Assembly (NCBI GenBank): GCA_002319075.1
Contig: NVQB01000001.1
Span: forward strand, 310,001 to 374,000
Length of the DNA: 64,000 nucleotides
DNA from: Sphingobacteriaceae bacterium
GTDB taxonomy: Bacteria; Bacteroidota; Bacteroidia; B-17B0; Aurantibacillaceae
Direction: 5' to 3'
Shown: piece by piece, positions 8,315 to 18,236 of the stretch
Layout of the letters: every line of letters starts with the position of its first letter
Position numbering within the stretch: the stretch's first letter is position 1
The notes under the pieces: model-generated
Told to the model about the DNA's origin: nothing
Database searches by the model: none
Seen by the model: the letters and a program-made list of their open reading frames with translations, nothing else
Translations under genes and position numbers: made by a program

Positions 8315-9403
8315 TTAGTTCTTTACTAATTTTGTATCTGCTATTAAAGTCTTACCGGCCACATCTTCCCAACGGTAATAATGAAACGTTTTATCAGTAC
8401 TCATAACCACAAAGAGTCCATGCTTAAAGGTCTCATTCAAAGGGATCGCTGTAACATCAGAACCATCACTGTCGATAGCCGCAACCTTTACAATTTTTAA
8501 AAGCTTGTGCGAATAAGGTTGTCCTGCCGCCCCTTCTCTTGAAAAAATATGAAAACGGTTTGCCTGCTGATCAGAAAGTAAAATGTATCCTGTTTTTTCA
8601 GAAGTAGGATAAACTGACAGTCCTTCGTGATCATTTTTTACTCCGGCAGTAGCGAACAAAGAAAGTTCTTTGCCGGAACTGTCGGGTGAAGCGTAAAATT
8701 GACGAACGCCAACTGTCTCATCTGAATAGTAAACATAGCCTAAAGCATCATCCACCACAATTGATTCAATTTCTTTTTTACCACTGAACTTCCCAAAGGC
8801 TCGTACTTTTTTTGCCTGCACTACGCCATTGGCATCGGCATACAATTTATATTGCCACAAAAAAGAACCATCGGGGCCCAACTTGCGTCCCACGATGGCA
8901 TAAATATCAGAGGCTTTTTTGTAAAGTCCAATGCCCATAGGATCACGTAATGAATCACCCACGAAAACTTTTATTCCACCGCCATCAATGGCTTGCATAT
9001 CCGGCAAAGAATATACGCGTATCATCTGGCGTCCTCGTTCTGTAAAAACAGCGATATCAATTTTTTTCCCTTTATAATCAAAACCGTATTCAATATCAAT
9101 ATTGTTAGGACGTTGCAAATGCAGAACGGTTTTTTTACGATCAATTTTCCCCTGGAGATCAAAAACATAAATTCCACCGGTTGTATCTCCTTTGTCTGTG
9201 CCGAGTACCAGGCTTTTTGAGGCATCCGCAGGATTAATCCAGATAGCAGGATCATCACTGTCGTTAAGTACTTTTTCTGTTATGATAGCCGGTTGAACAG
9301 CTTTTGTAATTATATCAGTTGTACCAAGATCTTTTTTTGAACTTGAGCACGCGGAGATGGAGATGATAAGAAGGGCTCCAAAAAAATAATGAGATACGGT
9401 CAT
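8315..9403 (-). CDS. Beta-propeller phytase, lipoprotein
   Basis: 362 residues with a lipoprotein signal (ISISAC at ~19 followed by SSSK). The beta-propeller phytase signature is clear: DSDDPAIWINP, LVLGTDKGDTTGGIYVFDL, RPNNIDIEYGF, and the later YVYYSDETVGVR and DGSDVTAIPLN repeats supplying calcium ligands. It dephosphorylates inositol hexakisphosphate. Together with the downstream acid phosphatase it would release phosphate from phytate near the outer membrane. Confidence 0.9.
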   Translation of the reverse strand: MTVSHYFFGALLIISISACSSSKKDLGTTDIITKAVQPAIITEKVLNDSDDPAIWINPADASKSLVLGTDKGDTTGGIYVFDLQGKIDRKKTVLHLQRPNNIDIEYGFDYKGKKIDIAVFTERGRQMIRVYSLPDMQAIDGGGIKVFVGDSLRDPMGIGLYKKASDIYAIVGRKLGPDGSFLWQYKLYADANGVVQAKKVRAFGKFSGKKEIESIVVDDALGYVYYSDETVGVRQFYASPDSSGKELSLFATAGVKNDHEGLSVYPTSEKTGYILLSDQQANRFHIFSREGAAGQPYSHKLLKIVKVAAIDSDGSDVTAIPLNETFKHGLFVVMSTDKTFHYYRWEDVAGKTLIADTKLVKN

Positions 9404-9430
9404 GTAATTGGTTCTGCTTAATAACGAAAA

Positions 9431-9465
9431 ATAAAAAAAAGTCCCGGAGCCGCAATAACTCCGGG
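9431..9465 (-). terminator. Terminator after the 9473-10396 gene
   Basis: Stem CCCGGAG / CTCCGGG with a 9-nt loop. On the minus strand it is followed by a run of eight T. It separates the surface-protein gene from the phytase/phosphatase operon. Confidence 0.85.
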
Positions 9466-9472
9466 TACCTGG

Positions 9473-10396
9473 TTATTCTGAAATGATTTTAAATACTTGT
9501 TGTTTTTTGTTAGCTTTTACTTTCACAAAATAAACGCCAGGTTGTAAATCAGAACCTGAAGTATATTGAAAAGTACCAGCCGATGCTTTTTCAAATGTTC
9601 TTTCTTCCATAACTTTTCCCATAAGATCGTAAACAGAGATAACAAGATCTGAGGACGTTGCCAGATCTACATTTACATGGAAAGAATTTTTAAATGGATT
9701 CGGGTAAACGGTAACAGAAGAAGACTTTTCAATTTCGTTAACACCTGTAACAGCCAGGCTATAAGTAATTACAAGCTGCGGAGCCAGGGCAGGGTCGCCA
9801 TCAAACGATTCTACTTCGCGTGTTCCTGAGCCTTTAATAAAAAACGCCATCGCATTTCCAGAAGCCCAGCCGGTTTTAAAAACCAAAGGTTGAATAAGAC
9901 TTTTTATGTCAGCAGTTCTTTGATCCGTTCCGGCAGAACCTACAACACTCCAGGTGCTCCCACTTACATTCCATGTTACAGAACCAGGTGTAAGAGACCG
10001 TGAGCTCAGGCTGAACGGATTATCAGAAAAGGTTGCAGGATTTGCATTGTTTTCAGAAGAGATGTTTAAAACACAAGGATCGGTATTTTTTGCAGTGGCG
10101 TCTACTGCAAATTGAATATAAGCACTCATAATTGTTGCCATTGGAGGAATGGTTACACTCGTAAATCTCACACCTACCAGTTGCGGATCAGAGGTAGCTG
10201 TTTCATTTCCTAATTCAAGATCACTGCTTCCCGAGTCCATATCTCCAAGGGTTCCGGTTTGCGGCACCGCACCTGATATACGTTCTTCGTGATCGTCCAG
10301 TGAACTATTCACTCTTACAGTAAAAGTTGTTTGTCCCAGCATCAGCGACGCGCTACCAATGAGCACGCTTATTAAAAAAGATTTTGTTGTTTTCAT
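9473..10396 (-). CDS. T9SS-secreted DNRLRE/CBM-like protein
   Basis: 307 residues: signal peptide (FLISVLIGSASLMLG), a beta-sandwich region (~22-215) with VRVNSSLDDHEER and GVRFTSVTIPPMATIMSAYI blocks like DNRLRE/CBM-type modules, and a C-terminal T9SS type A domain (VYPNPFKNSFHVNVD... GVYFVKVKANK). No catalytic motif is evident, so a binding role is more likely than hydrolysis. It sits between the phytase operon and a beta-helix lipoprotein. Confidence 0.7.
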   Translation of the reverse strand: MKTTKSFLISVLIGSASLMLGQTTFTVRVNSSLDDHEERISGAVPQTGTLGDMDSGSSDLELGNETATSDPQLVGVRFTSVTIPPMATIMSAYIQFAVDATAKNTDPCVLNISSENNANPATFSDNPFSLSSRSLTPGSVTWNVSGSTWSVVGSAGTDQRTADIKSLIQPLVFKTGWASGNAMAFFIKGSGTREVESFDGDPALAPQLVITYSLAVTGVNEIEKSSSVTVYPNPFKNSFHVNVDLATSSDLVISVYDLMGKVMEERTFEKASAGTFQYTSGSDLQPGVYFVKVKANKKQQVFKIISE

Positions 10397-10448
10397 GGTT
10401 TAATTTCTTAGAGGTAAAGAGTTATCAAATTTTTTCGTTTATGGTTTT

Positions 10449-10483
10449 TAAAAAACAGGAGTCAATAGCTTATCGACTCCTGT
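10449..10483 (-). terminator. Terminator after the beta-helix lipoprotein gene
   Basis: Perfect stem ACAGGAGTC / GACTCCTGT followed on the minus strand by a T-run, directly after the stop codon at 10492. Confidence 0.88.
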
Positions 10484-10491
10484 AATAAAAT

Positions 10492-11802
10492 TTAGTTAGT
10501 ACCGAAAGCACCAATGAATGCTGAAGGAGCCGGTGATTTATATTCTACACCAGCAATTGTAATTCCTGATGAAACAAAGTGTGGAGTGAAGCTTGTAGTT
10601 CCTGCATTAAGCGCCGGAGAACCTGCCTGCAAATGAAAATTCCAACTTGTGTTGAACGAAGCGTTTGCTTTCGGAGTATTTAAATCATAGTTTACAAATT
10701 TTGGATCGTTTGCTCCGATAGTAGTGGAGTTAACGTCGTGCGCAGCGGCAACAACCCCTGAAGTTGTGATTTGAAAACCGTCTACCACTGCTTTATCTTG
10801 TCCGTAGTACCATGTGTAGTCGTATACAACACCAGGCTTAGTTGCTGCTGCATCTATTTTTATTCCAAAACGACAGTTTACATACATAGTGTTATAGATG
10901 TGTGCCAGTACATTTTTTTCTAACCAGATACCACCACCTTTTGTAGTAGGATATCTCCAGCCACTGTTAACAATTGTATTATTATAACCGTAAGCATCTG
11001 TGTTGGGTGAGCGGTCGCCACTGTTTGACCATTTTAATCCGTTTTGGTTTGGATTGTAAATTACGTTGTAAGAAACGTCAGCAATATTTCCTGCTTTCAT
11101 ATTGATGGCATCACCGTTATCAGAACCCTGCGCATAGATGAGGTTATTTGAAATAATTGCTTTAGAACCTTCCAGGTAAAGACAATCTTCTCCAATGTTG
11201 TTGAAAATACAATTTTGAATTACAACCTTGCCATCTACCTCGTTACGGAAATTGATAGCTGGATCTCTTTGTCCCGCTTCAGCTTTGTATAGACCAGCTT
11301 TTACAGAGGCCGAGGTTTCTGTTAAAGTAGACCCTGTAAATTCTATTTGAGTATAAAGCATTAACAATTCTTTTGCTGAGCGATCAAACAAAATACCACC
11401 CCATAAGCGTGGGAAGTTTGTAGACGATGATGGTCTGCGGCTATCGGTTACAGTAAATTTCACCATGTTACCGGCAACTCCTTTACAGTGCAGGTTACCG
11501 AAAACAAGAATTTCATTCGTGGAATCTGAAAACATAATCTTAACGCCTTCTTCAATAGTTAAGGTTTTTCCTGCAGGCACTTTAATTGTACCGTTCACAG
11601 TGATTTGAGAACCTTTTGACCATGTGCCAAAATAATTTCCACCAGAAATGGTTTTTGTTCCGCTAACGCCCGAAGAATCAGGTGTTGCAGGTTGTGTTGT
11701 TTCTTCTTCTGTAGGTTTGTTGTCATCGTCTTTTTTGCAGGAAACAAATGCCAGACTCGCCGCAATTGCAATGAACATAAATGATTTAATCTTAGATTTC
11801 AT
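10492..11802 (-). CDS. Right-handed beta-helix lipoprotein
   Basis: 436 residues with a lipoprotein signal (AASLAFVSC, Cys ~22, then KKDDDNKP). After a Thr/Glu-rich linker, the body has repeated right-handed beta-helix turns (VVIQNCIFNNIG, AIISNNLIYAQGSDNGDAI, VSYNVIYNPNQNG). Such surface lipoproteins often bind or cleave polysaccharide, but no catalytic residues are recognisable. It lies 43 bp downstream of a TonB-dependent receptor gene and probably works with it. Confidence 0.72.
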   Translation of the reverse strand: MKSKIKSFMFIAIAASLAFVSCKKDDDNKPTEEETTQPATPDSSGVSGTKTISGGNYFGTWSKGSQITVNGTIKVPAGKTLTIEEGVKIMFSDSTNEILVFGNLHCKGVAGNMVKFTVTDSRRPSSSTNFPRLWGGILFDRSAKELLMLYTQIEFTGSTLTETSASVKAGLYKAEAGQRDPAINFRNEVDGKVVIQNCIFNNIGEDCLYLEGSKAIISNNLIYAQGSDNGDAINMKAGNIADVSYNVIYNPNQNGLKWSNSGDRSPNTDAYGYNNTIVNSGWRYPTTKGGGIWLEKNVLAHIYNTMYVNCRFGIKIDAAATKPGVVYDYTWYYGQDKAVVDGFQITTSGVVAAAHDVNSTTIGANDPKFVNYDLNTPKANASFNTSWNFHLQAGSPALNAGTTSFTPHFVSSGITIAGVEYKSPAPSAFIGAFGTN

Positions 11803-11845
11803 GGTTTTGATTTTTTTTAGTTGATTTATTTTTTTTGATTATTTT

Positions 11846-14599
11846 TTAAAATTTATAGCGCACTCCGGCAAGGTAGGTCTGCATGGAATATTCGGAACGT
11901 ACTAAAGTGTTTTTATCCGATGCACTGTGTGAAGGGAGATTGTCGTTTAATGGATTTGTTTTTTTGATGTAAACTGTAAGGTGTGTATTCAATAAGTTTT
12001 GTGCTTTAACAAAAACACTTAAACCTTTCTTAAATCTTTTCTCTGCTGAAAAATCCAATTGAAAAAATCCTTTTTGCCACAAGTCGTTGTCGATGTATCG
12101 GGAAACGGAATAAATTCTCTCACCCGTGTAAGACAAAGCCAGTTGTGCGCTTAGACCGTTATGCTGACTCTGGTACAACAAAGAAAGATTTGCTACATGA
12201 GCCGACTGTCCGAACAATGGGCGCGATTGCGAAACATAAATGGTTGAATCCTGGCCCTTAGCTGTTTTTACGCGCGACAATTTATTAGTAGTAATACTTG
12301 AACGTGTGAGTGTATAGTTTGCTTTAATTCCAATCTGGTTAAAAAATTTTGTAAAATCTAACTCAAAACCATAGTTGGTGGCTTTGTCAGAATTGATAGG
12401 AGAATATACCTGCACGTGAGAATTTCCAAGATAATCGACAAATGCATACTCAATAGGATCCTGAATGTTTTTGTAAAAAAATCCTGCCATTACCTGGTCG
12501 AGTTTAGAGGGATAATATTCCCAACGCAGATCAACATTGTCTGCCACAGCAGGCTTTAAATCGGGGTTCCCTGCCTGCGAATAATCATCACCTACAACTA
12601 TAAAGGGCACAATCTCATAAAAGCCAGGTCTGTTAGTGGCTTTGTAGTAAGACATCCGCAAATTATTTTTAGGGTTTACTTCGTATTTTAAATGAACGCT
12701 TGGCAAAACATTGGTGTAGGTGTAAGTTTCCGAAGGACGTCGTTCCCCCTGTGGATACCACATATCATAGCCCTGCTGAAAATTTTCCATTCGCAAACCT
12801 GCAATCGCCTGAAACCTTTTTACATTTACTTTCGCCATACCGTAGTAGGCTAAAGTATTTTCCACGGCCTCATAATTTTCTGAAGTGCGAATGCCATTTG
12901 GAGTAGAAACAGTCCATTGTATTTCGCTGTATTCATTCCAGTTTAAGCCTTTGTAACCTTTACTGTCCAGGGTATACTTGTTGTAAAAACTTGTACGGTC
13001 TTTCATCCGGTACATAGCTCCGGCAGAGAATTCCGTTTTCACAGACCCTGCTTTAGTCGCATATTTCAGGTTCAGATAGCCAGCTTTATCTTCATCAGTA
13101 TTGTATCTCCAGATGCGGTAGGAATTGCCATAAAGCAATGCACCATACTGCGGCAATGGCGAGCCGTTTTGAACCGGTGTTTCGTATGAAATTGTAACTT
13201 CATCCGGACTGTGATTTGAAGCTTTAGAATAAACTGCCGACCAGTTTACAAACAATCCCTTAACTAACTCGTGATCACCCTGCAAAGTGCTTGTAAATAA
13301 ATTTTGAATGGTTAAACGCGTTCGGTCCGAATGGCTTTTATTAGCGGTACCCTGCTCAGGAAAATAACTTACTTCTAAATCTGTTTGATCGTCGCTTCGT
13401 ACCTGTGCAATTTTAAAGTTCATATCGGCCACATACAATTTTAACTGATGACGTTTGTTGAAACGATAGTCCAGCTTAGCGTGTACCCCATAATTAGTCT
13501 GATGTTCATAAAACATCCTTTGATGCATATTTGTTATCAGAGGTAAATTTTGTCCATCGCGCGATAAGTCGTCTCTAAACAGCAAACTACTAGTAGCACG
13601 GTTTACATTTTGATAAGAACCTGAAATTAAAATCCCGAATTTTTTATTGAAAAACCGATTGCCAAGTGTAAGACCGGAGAAATTATTGAGGGGAAGGGCA
13701 GTTTGTTTGAGATCAAGGTTTCCTTTAGAAAAATCGCCCGGTACAGCGTTGTAATTTTTACCCTGCAATTCGTAGGGAGATTCAGGGTTTACAGCTTTTG
13801 TATCAAAGCTCTTCATACTTTGCTCAAAAAATATCTGGCTAAAACCAAAAGAAGTGTTTGCCATCACTAAAAATTTATCAGGTGCATTTTTCATTACCAG
13901 GTTCACCGCTCCTGCAATAGCGTCACCTTCCATATCTGCCGTAACAGCTTTTGTTACTTCAATACGGTCAACTAAATCAGAAGGAAAAATATCCAGAGGC
14001 ACATAGCGGTGTTTATTATTGGTACTTGGAATTTTAATGCCATTTACCAAAGTATAGTTGTAACGTTTATCCATTCCTCTCAACAAAGCATAAGTGGAGC
14101 CGTTGCCAGAGCTCTTATCTAACGTAATTCCCGACATACGCTGAATAACATTCGCAATGTTTAAATCGGGAGAAAGCTCAATTGCTTTTGCGCTCACTAC
14201 GTTCATCACATTCACAGCATCCCGTTCTGTTGTTCTCGCACTGCTTTCACTGCTTAGGTCCCGTGTTCCTAAAATTTCTATAGCGTCAATAATTATACCT
14301 ACAGATTTAAGTTTAATAGTCACCGAAACCTCTTCTTCATTACTTTTTACGAGTACCAGTGTAGATGTATACTCATAACTTATATAACTTGTGGTTAACG
14401 TATAAGTACCAGGCGGAACATTTTTTAAAACAAAACTACCGTCAAGGCCAACGGAAACAGCCATTTTTAATTCTTTAATAGCTACCGTCGCTCCTACTAA
14501 CTCCTCTCCAGTTAAGACGTCTGTTACTCTACCTTTAATTGTGGCAGAATAAAAAACCGAAGTAGTCAGTAAAAAAAAGAAAAGCAGTATTTTTTTCAT
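11846..14599 (-). CDS. TonB-dependent receptor with CarboxypepD_reg domain
   Basis: 917 residues: signal peptide, carboxypeptidase-regulatory-like domain (IKGRVTDVLTGEELVGATV, ~20-100), plug domain (~115-240, with YALLRGMDKRYNYTLVNG and EVTKAVTADMEGDAIAGAV), and a 22-strand barrel ending in an aromatic residue (GVRYKF). It carries out energised outer-membrane uptake. There is no SusD partner; the neighbours are phytases and phosphatases, so a phosphorylated or chelated ligand is plausible but unproven. Confidence 0.93.
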   Translation of the reverse strand: MKKILLFFFLLTTSVFYSATIKGRVTDVLTGEELVGATVAIKELKMAVSVGLDGSFVLKNVPPGTYTLTTSYISYEYTSTLVLVKSNEEEVSVTIKLKSVGIIIDAIEILGTRDLSSESSARTTERDAVNVMNVVSAKAIELSPDLNIANVIQRMSGITLDKSSGNGSTYALLRGMDKRYNYTLVNGIKIPSTNNKHRYVPLDIFPSDLVDRIEVTKAVTADMEGDAIAGAVNLVMKNAPDKFLVMANTSFGFSQIFFEQSMKSFDTKAVNPESPYELQGKNYNAVPGDFSKGNLDLKQTALPLNNFSGLTLGNRFFNKKFGILISGSYQNVNRATSSLLFRDDLSRDGQNLPLITNMHQRMFYEHQTNYGVHAKLDYRFNKRHQLKLYVADMNFKIAQVRSDDQTDLEVSYFPEQGTANKSHSDRTRLTIQNLFTSTLQGDHELVKGLFVNWSAVYSKASNHSPDEVTISYETPVQNGSPLPQYGALLYGNSYRIWRYNTDEDKAGYLNLKYATKAGSVKTEFSAGAMYRMKDRTSFYNKYTLDSKGYKGLNWNEYSEIQWTVSTPNGIRTSENYEAVENTLAYYGMAKVNVKRFQAIAGLRMENFQQGYDMWYPQGERRPSETYTYTNVLPSVHLKYEVNPKNNLRMSYYKATNRPGFYEIVPFIVVGDDYSQAGNPDLKPAVADNVDLRWEYYPSKLDQVMAGFFYKNIQDPIEYAFVDYLGNSHVQVYSPINSDKATNYGFELDFTKFFNQIGIKANYTLTRSSITTNKLSRVKTAKGQDSTIYVSQSRPLFGQSAHVANLSLLYQSQHNGLSAQLALSYTGERIYSVSRYIDNDLWQKGFFQLDFSAEKRFKKGLSVFVKAQNLLNTHLTVYIKKTNPLNDNLPSHSASDKNTLVRSEYSMQTYLAGVRYKF

Positions 14600-14868
14600 T
14601 GATTTTTTTGCTCAGGTAAGCTTTGCAAAGTTGAGCTTAAACCCCTGCGCATGCAATAGCCATAGTGCCTAACAGCACTAGTTAAAAGTACCAGGCACGC
14701 ACAGCACTCTGCAAATGAGCAGATTACAAAAGTGCATGCAGCATGTTGCTGATTTCGTTCACGCAAACTTAATATGCGTTGCTTTTTTATTTAGATTCTT
14801 TAGTTATTCGGTAACCATAACATAACATTAACTGAAACAAGGCTTACTAATTTCAGGCTGGAAATTAA
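14600..14868. other. Intergenic, divergent promoter region
   Basis: 269 bp between the TonB receptor (minus) and the LuxR-type regulator (plus). It holds some short direct repeats (GCATGCA-type words near 14650 and 14735) but no confident operator or RNA. Confidence 0.4.
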
Positions 14869-15516
14869 ATGGAAACTACACCCCTACGCATTATTGTTGC
14901 TGATGATCACGCTGTTGTACGCACAGGATTGCAGCTCATACTTGACGAGACGGGAGATATGGAAATTGTTGATGAGGCGCGCGATGGTGACGAATTGCTT
15001 TTAAAACTGGAGCAAACTAAGTACGACCTTGTTTTACTTGATATGTCTATGCCCGGCAAAGACGCCCTGGATGTTTTAAAAGAAATAAAATTAAAATGGA
15101 GTACCCTTCCGGTCATTATTTTCTCAATGAATCCGGATGAATTGCATTCGGTACGGATGATTCAAAATGGCGCTTCGGCATATGTAAATAAACAAACGCA
15201 TTCCGATCAGTTAATTGAAATCATAAGAACGGTTTCCTCCGGGAAGAAATATATTTTTCCGCACCAGGCACATTTGCTTGCAGATCAGATCTCCGCGCCC
15301 TCGCAGTCTGCCCTGCCACACACCCAACTTACTGACCGGGAATCTCAGGTTTTTGTATTACTGGCGAGCGGAATTAGAAAATCGGAAATCGCTGAAAAAC
15401 TTGATATCAGTAAAAACACTATTAGTAATCACAGGAACAACATCATGAAAAAAATGAACATGTCCCTAAATTCAGAATTGACCAGATATGCCATTCAGCA
15501 CAAAATTATTCAGTAA
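14869..15516 (+). CDS. LuxR/NarL-family response regulator
   Basis: 215 residues: receiver (~6-125) with DDHAVVR pocket, phosphoacceptor Asp in LLDMSMPGKDAL (~58) and Lys in NKQTH, then a C-terminal LuxR HTH (~150-215; LTDRESQVFVLLASG, KSEIAEKLDISKNTISNHR). A DNA-binding two-component regulator. Its last 29 bp overlap the start of the TPR histidine kinase gene, its probable partner. Its Lys position (Y-V-N-K-Q) is followed by Gln instead of the usual Pro. Confidence 0.92.
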   Translation: METTPLRIIVADDHAVVRTGLQLILDETGDMEIVDEARDGDELLLKLEQTKYDLVLLDMSMPGKDALDVLKEIKLKWSTLPVIIFSMNPDELHSVRMIQNGASAYVNKQTHSDQLIEIIRTVSSGKKYIFPHQAHLLADQISAPSQSALPHTQLTDRESQVFVLLASGIRKSEIAEKLDISKNTISNHRNNIMKKMNMSLNSELTRYAIQHKIIQ

Positions 15517-17860
15517 AAAAAATAAACGTCAGATAGCTCTGTCATTATTCATTTTAGTTTTTGTTCTTATTTTTCCTTTTTTTCTTGACCTGGAAAAAAA
15601 TTCGCCTGTTACCTCTAACACTAAAGCGCCGGAATCGTCTTTAAAATCTATTCTCCAAAGGGCAAAACACTATTCAAGTACTGCTTCTGATTCGGCTGAG
15701 TTGCTTGCAAGGAAATCTTTAAATATTTCGGTAAATCAAAACGACAAAACTTCCGAAATTCAAAGTCTGCTTATACTGGGGCACATTAAGAAACTAAAAA
15801 GTGAACATTCAAAAGCCCTCGGATTTTATTCGCGTGCTACTAAGCTAGCCAGGCAAACGGGAAATATAAACGCTTTGTGTGAAGCTATTGTGAACGAAGG
15901 AGAGATTGTTTACAAACGCGGCGACTACAATAAATCTCTCTACTATTTTAAAAAAGTAGATTCCCTTGCAAAAGTATACTCCTTAGAAGAGCAGCAGGCT
16001 TATGCGGAATATTATCTCGGCAAAGCTTACCAGACAAAAGGAAATTTTGATAAAGCGAATTTCTATTATCATAGCTCTTTAGCTTTGGCCAGAAAAAACA
16101 AAGATAAAAAACAACTCGCCCTTCTTCTTCCAAGTCTAGGCAAACATTATATTTCTGAAGGCAAATTAAACAAGGCCTTAAGCTCATACCAGGAAGCATT
16201 TCGCATCAGTACTGAGCTAAACGATTTACTCTTAAGTGCTGACATCTGCAATCATCTGGGAAGTTTATATCTTGATCTGAAAGAATTTGATAAAGCAATT
16301 ATTTATCATCGCCAGGCATTATCTTATCGCCTTACATTAAATTATCCTGGTGAACTTGCAAAATCGTACAACAATCTTGGAAAAATTCATCTGGCAACAA
16401 ATCAACTTGACAGCGCTGAGTTCTATTTTCATAAATCTTATCTTCTTTGTGTAAACATCGACTACAAAAAAGGCCTGGTAAAGTCCCTAACGAATCTTGG
16501 AGATGTTTACCGCTCGGCAAATCAATACAACAAAGCCTTCGAATGTCTGAACGAATCTTTTAAAATTGCCACTTCTATTGGATACGATATTGGTGTTGCA
16601 GAGGCTAGTCTTGGTCTTGCAGAAGTACTTTTTAAAGAAAACAAGATGGATAGTGCGATCTTTTATTACAATGTTTCGCTTTCAAAATTTGAAAAAACAA
16701 ATTATAACGAAGATCTTCTGAGGGTTTACAAGGGGCTATACACTTGTTACTTTAATAAAAAAGAATATAAAAAAGCTCTGACTTATCATATCTCCGTTTT
16801 AGAAACGGAAAAGAAATCGCTGGATGTTGAGAATAAAAGACAATTGGCCATTGTAAATATTTCGTTTGACACTGAGCGAAAAGAACAAGATTACAAAGTT
16901 CTTCTTAAAGACAATGCCTTAAAAGCCTCACTAATTAAAAGCAAAAATACTTTTATCTGGCTTATTGTTGCTGTTTTAGGCTTTACTATTTTATTATGTC
17001 TTCACGTTTACAACCGCTTTTATTTGAAGAAAAAAGCAAACGCCAAATTAGAAGAACTTAATCGTACGATTACAAACCGCAATATTGAATTCAAAAAATT
17101 AAACAAAGAACTTGAAATGGCGAACAAGGAAAAGGATAAGCTGTTTTCGATTATTTCACATGAGCTGCGCAATCCGCTTTACTGGTTGCAGAACCTGGCC
17201 GAGGTACTCTCGCGAAAACATACAACCATGTCAGAAGAAAAAGTCAAAAAAACACTCATTTCAATGGACGAATCGGCAAAAAATGTCTATCATCTGATGG
17301 ACAATTTACTCCACTGGTCACGTAATAAACTAAACCGGGTGCATCCAAAAAAATCCCGTCATAATTTATTCACCCTTGTAACCGATACAACGCGCATGTA
17401 TGAAACTTTTCTTCAACAAAAAGAAATTAGTTTTAGCATCGATATTCCAAAAGATATTTTTATTCACGCAGATGGTGATTTGTTTGCCTGCGTGATTCGA
17501 AACCTTATTTCAAACGCCATCAAGTACACTCCCAACGGAGGAAAAATCAGCTTTAAACAAGAAATCAGTACTTACCACGTAACCGTTGTGTTAATCGACT
17601 CTGGTAAAGGCATGAGTGATCGGCAATTAAAATCTATTTTTGATTTTGAAGATACCAATATCTCTATGCCGGGACTGATGCAGGAAAAAGGCTCAGGTCT
17701 GGGTTTAAAACTATGCAAAGACTTTGTAGAAATGAATGATGGGAAATTCTGGGCAGACAGTATTGCCGGTATAGGCACGCGTTTTTTCTTTACCGTGCCA
17801 TTGCAAAGTCCGGTAAGAATTAAATTAGAGGAGCTTGAAATTGCAGAGAACCTCAACTAG
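15488..17860 (+). CDS. TPR-domain hybrid-type sensor histidine kinase
   Basis: 790 residues: N-terminal membrane segment (~16-34), about ten tetratricopeptide repeats (~60-440), a second membrane segment (FIWLIVAVLGFTILLCLHV, ~488), coiled coil, HisKA with SHELRNPL (~His555), and HATPase with NLISNAIKYT, DSGKGM and GSGLGLKLC. The TPR sensor lies in the periplasm. The frame begins inside the end of the response-regulator gene, so translational coupling is likely. The membrane layout is that of the common Bacteroidota TPR kinases. Confidence 0.9.
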   Translation: MPFSTKLFSKKNKRQIALSLFILVFVLIFPFFLDLEKNSPVTSNTKAPESSLKSILQRAKHYSSTASDSAELLARKSLNISVNQNDKTSEIQSLLILGHIKKLKSEHSKALGFYSRATKLARQTGNINALCEAIVNEGEIVYKRGDYNKSLYYFKKVDSLAKVYSLEEQQAYAEYYLGKAYQTKGNFDKANFYYHSSLALARKNKDKKQLALLLPSLGKHYISEGKLNKALSSYQEAFRISTELNDLLLSADICNHLGSLYLDLKEFDKAIIYHRQALSYRLTLNYPGELAKSYNNLGKIHLATNQLDSAEFYFHKSYLLCVNIDYKKGLVKSLTNLGDVYRSANQYNKAFECLNESFKIATSIGYDIGVAEASLGLAEVLFKENKMDSAIFYYNVSLSKFEKTNYNEDLLRVYKGLYTCYFNKKEYKKALTYHISVLETEKKSLDVENKRQLAIVNISFDTERKEQDYKVLLKDNALKASLIKSKNTFIWLIVAVLGFTILLCLHVYNRFYLKKKANAKLEELNRTITNRNIEFKKLNKELEMANKEKDKLFSIISHELRNPLYWLQNLAEVLSRKHTTMSEEKVKKTLISMDESAKNVYHLMDNLLHWSRNKLNRVHPKKSRHNLFTLVTDTTRMYETFLQQKEISFSIDIPKDIFIHADGDLFACVIRNLISNAIKYTPNGGKISFKQEISTYHVTVVLIDSGKGMSDRQLKSIFDFEDTNISMPGLMQEKGSGLGLKLCKDFVEMNDGKFWADSIAGIGTRFFFTVPLQSPVRIKLEELEIAENLN

Positions 17861-17873
17861 CTCTCTTTTGCTT

Positions 17874-17993
17874 TTAAATGTGTACAGTTGTAAGAAACGA
17901 CCATAAAGAGAGTATAGCCACAATTGCAACTATAGCCAACACAAGTTGTTTTACTCCTACTACATCATCGTCGGTATTCAAATTTTCTATCAT
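17874..17993 (-). CDS. Possible 39-aa membrane peptide
   Basis: Short frame MIENLNTDDDVVGVKQLVLA followed by a hydrophobic segment (AIVAIVAILSLWSFL). It is the right size for a single-pass small protein. A longer in-frame start at 18092 adds an unconvincing hydrophobic N-terminus. There is no supporting context apart from the orphan position between two convergent units. Confidence 0.35.
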   Translation of the reverse strand: MIENLNTDDDVVGVKQLVLAIVAIVAILSLWSFLTTVHI

Positions 17994-18236
17994 AAGTAAT
18001 GCGATGAAGGTTATTATTTTTTGAACGCCTAAAATAATGAAACTCCTTTCTATCAGGACTGACGGCCTCCCAAAAAACAAAAAACTTAACAAGGAATTTA
18101 CTTACAGAGCTTTAAAATGAAGATTGTTAAGTTATTAAACGCTGTTTAAGTCGTTTTGACGGAGTCTTAAAAGAAAAAAATCAGCTCCGTTAACTAGTTC
18201 TTTTTGAAGATCCCGTTTGAAAAAATAGCCTGGATC

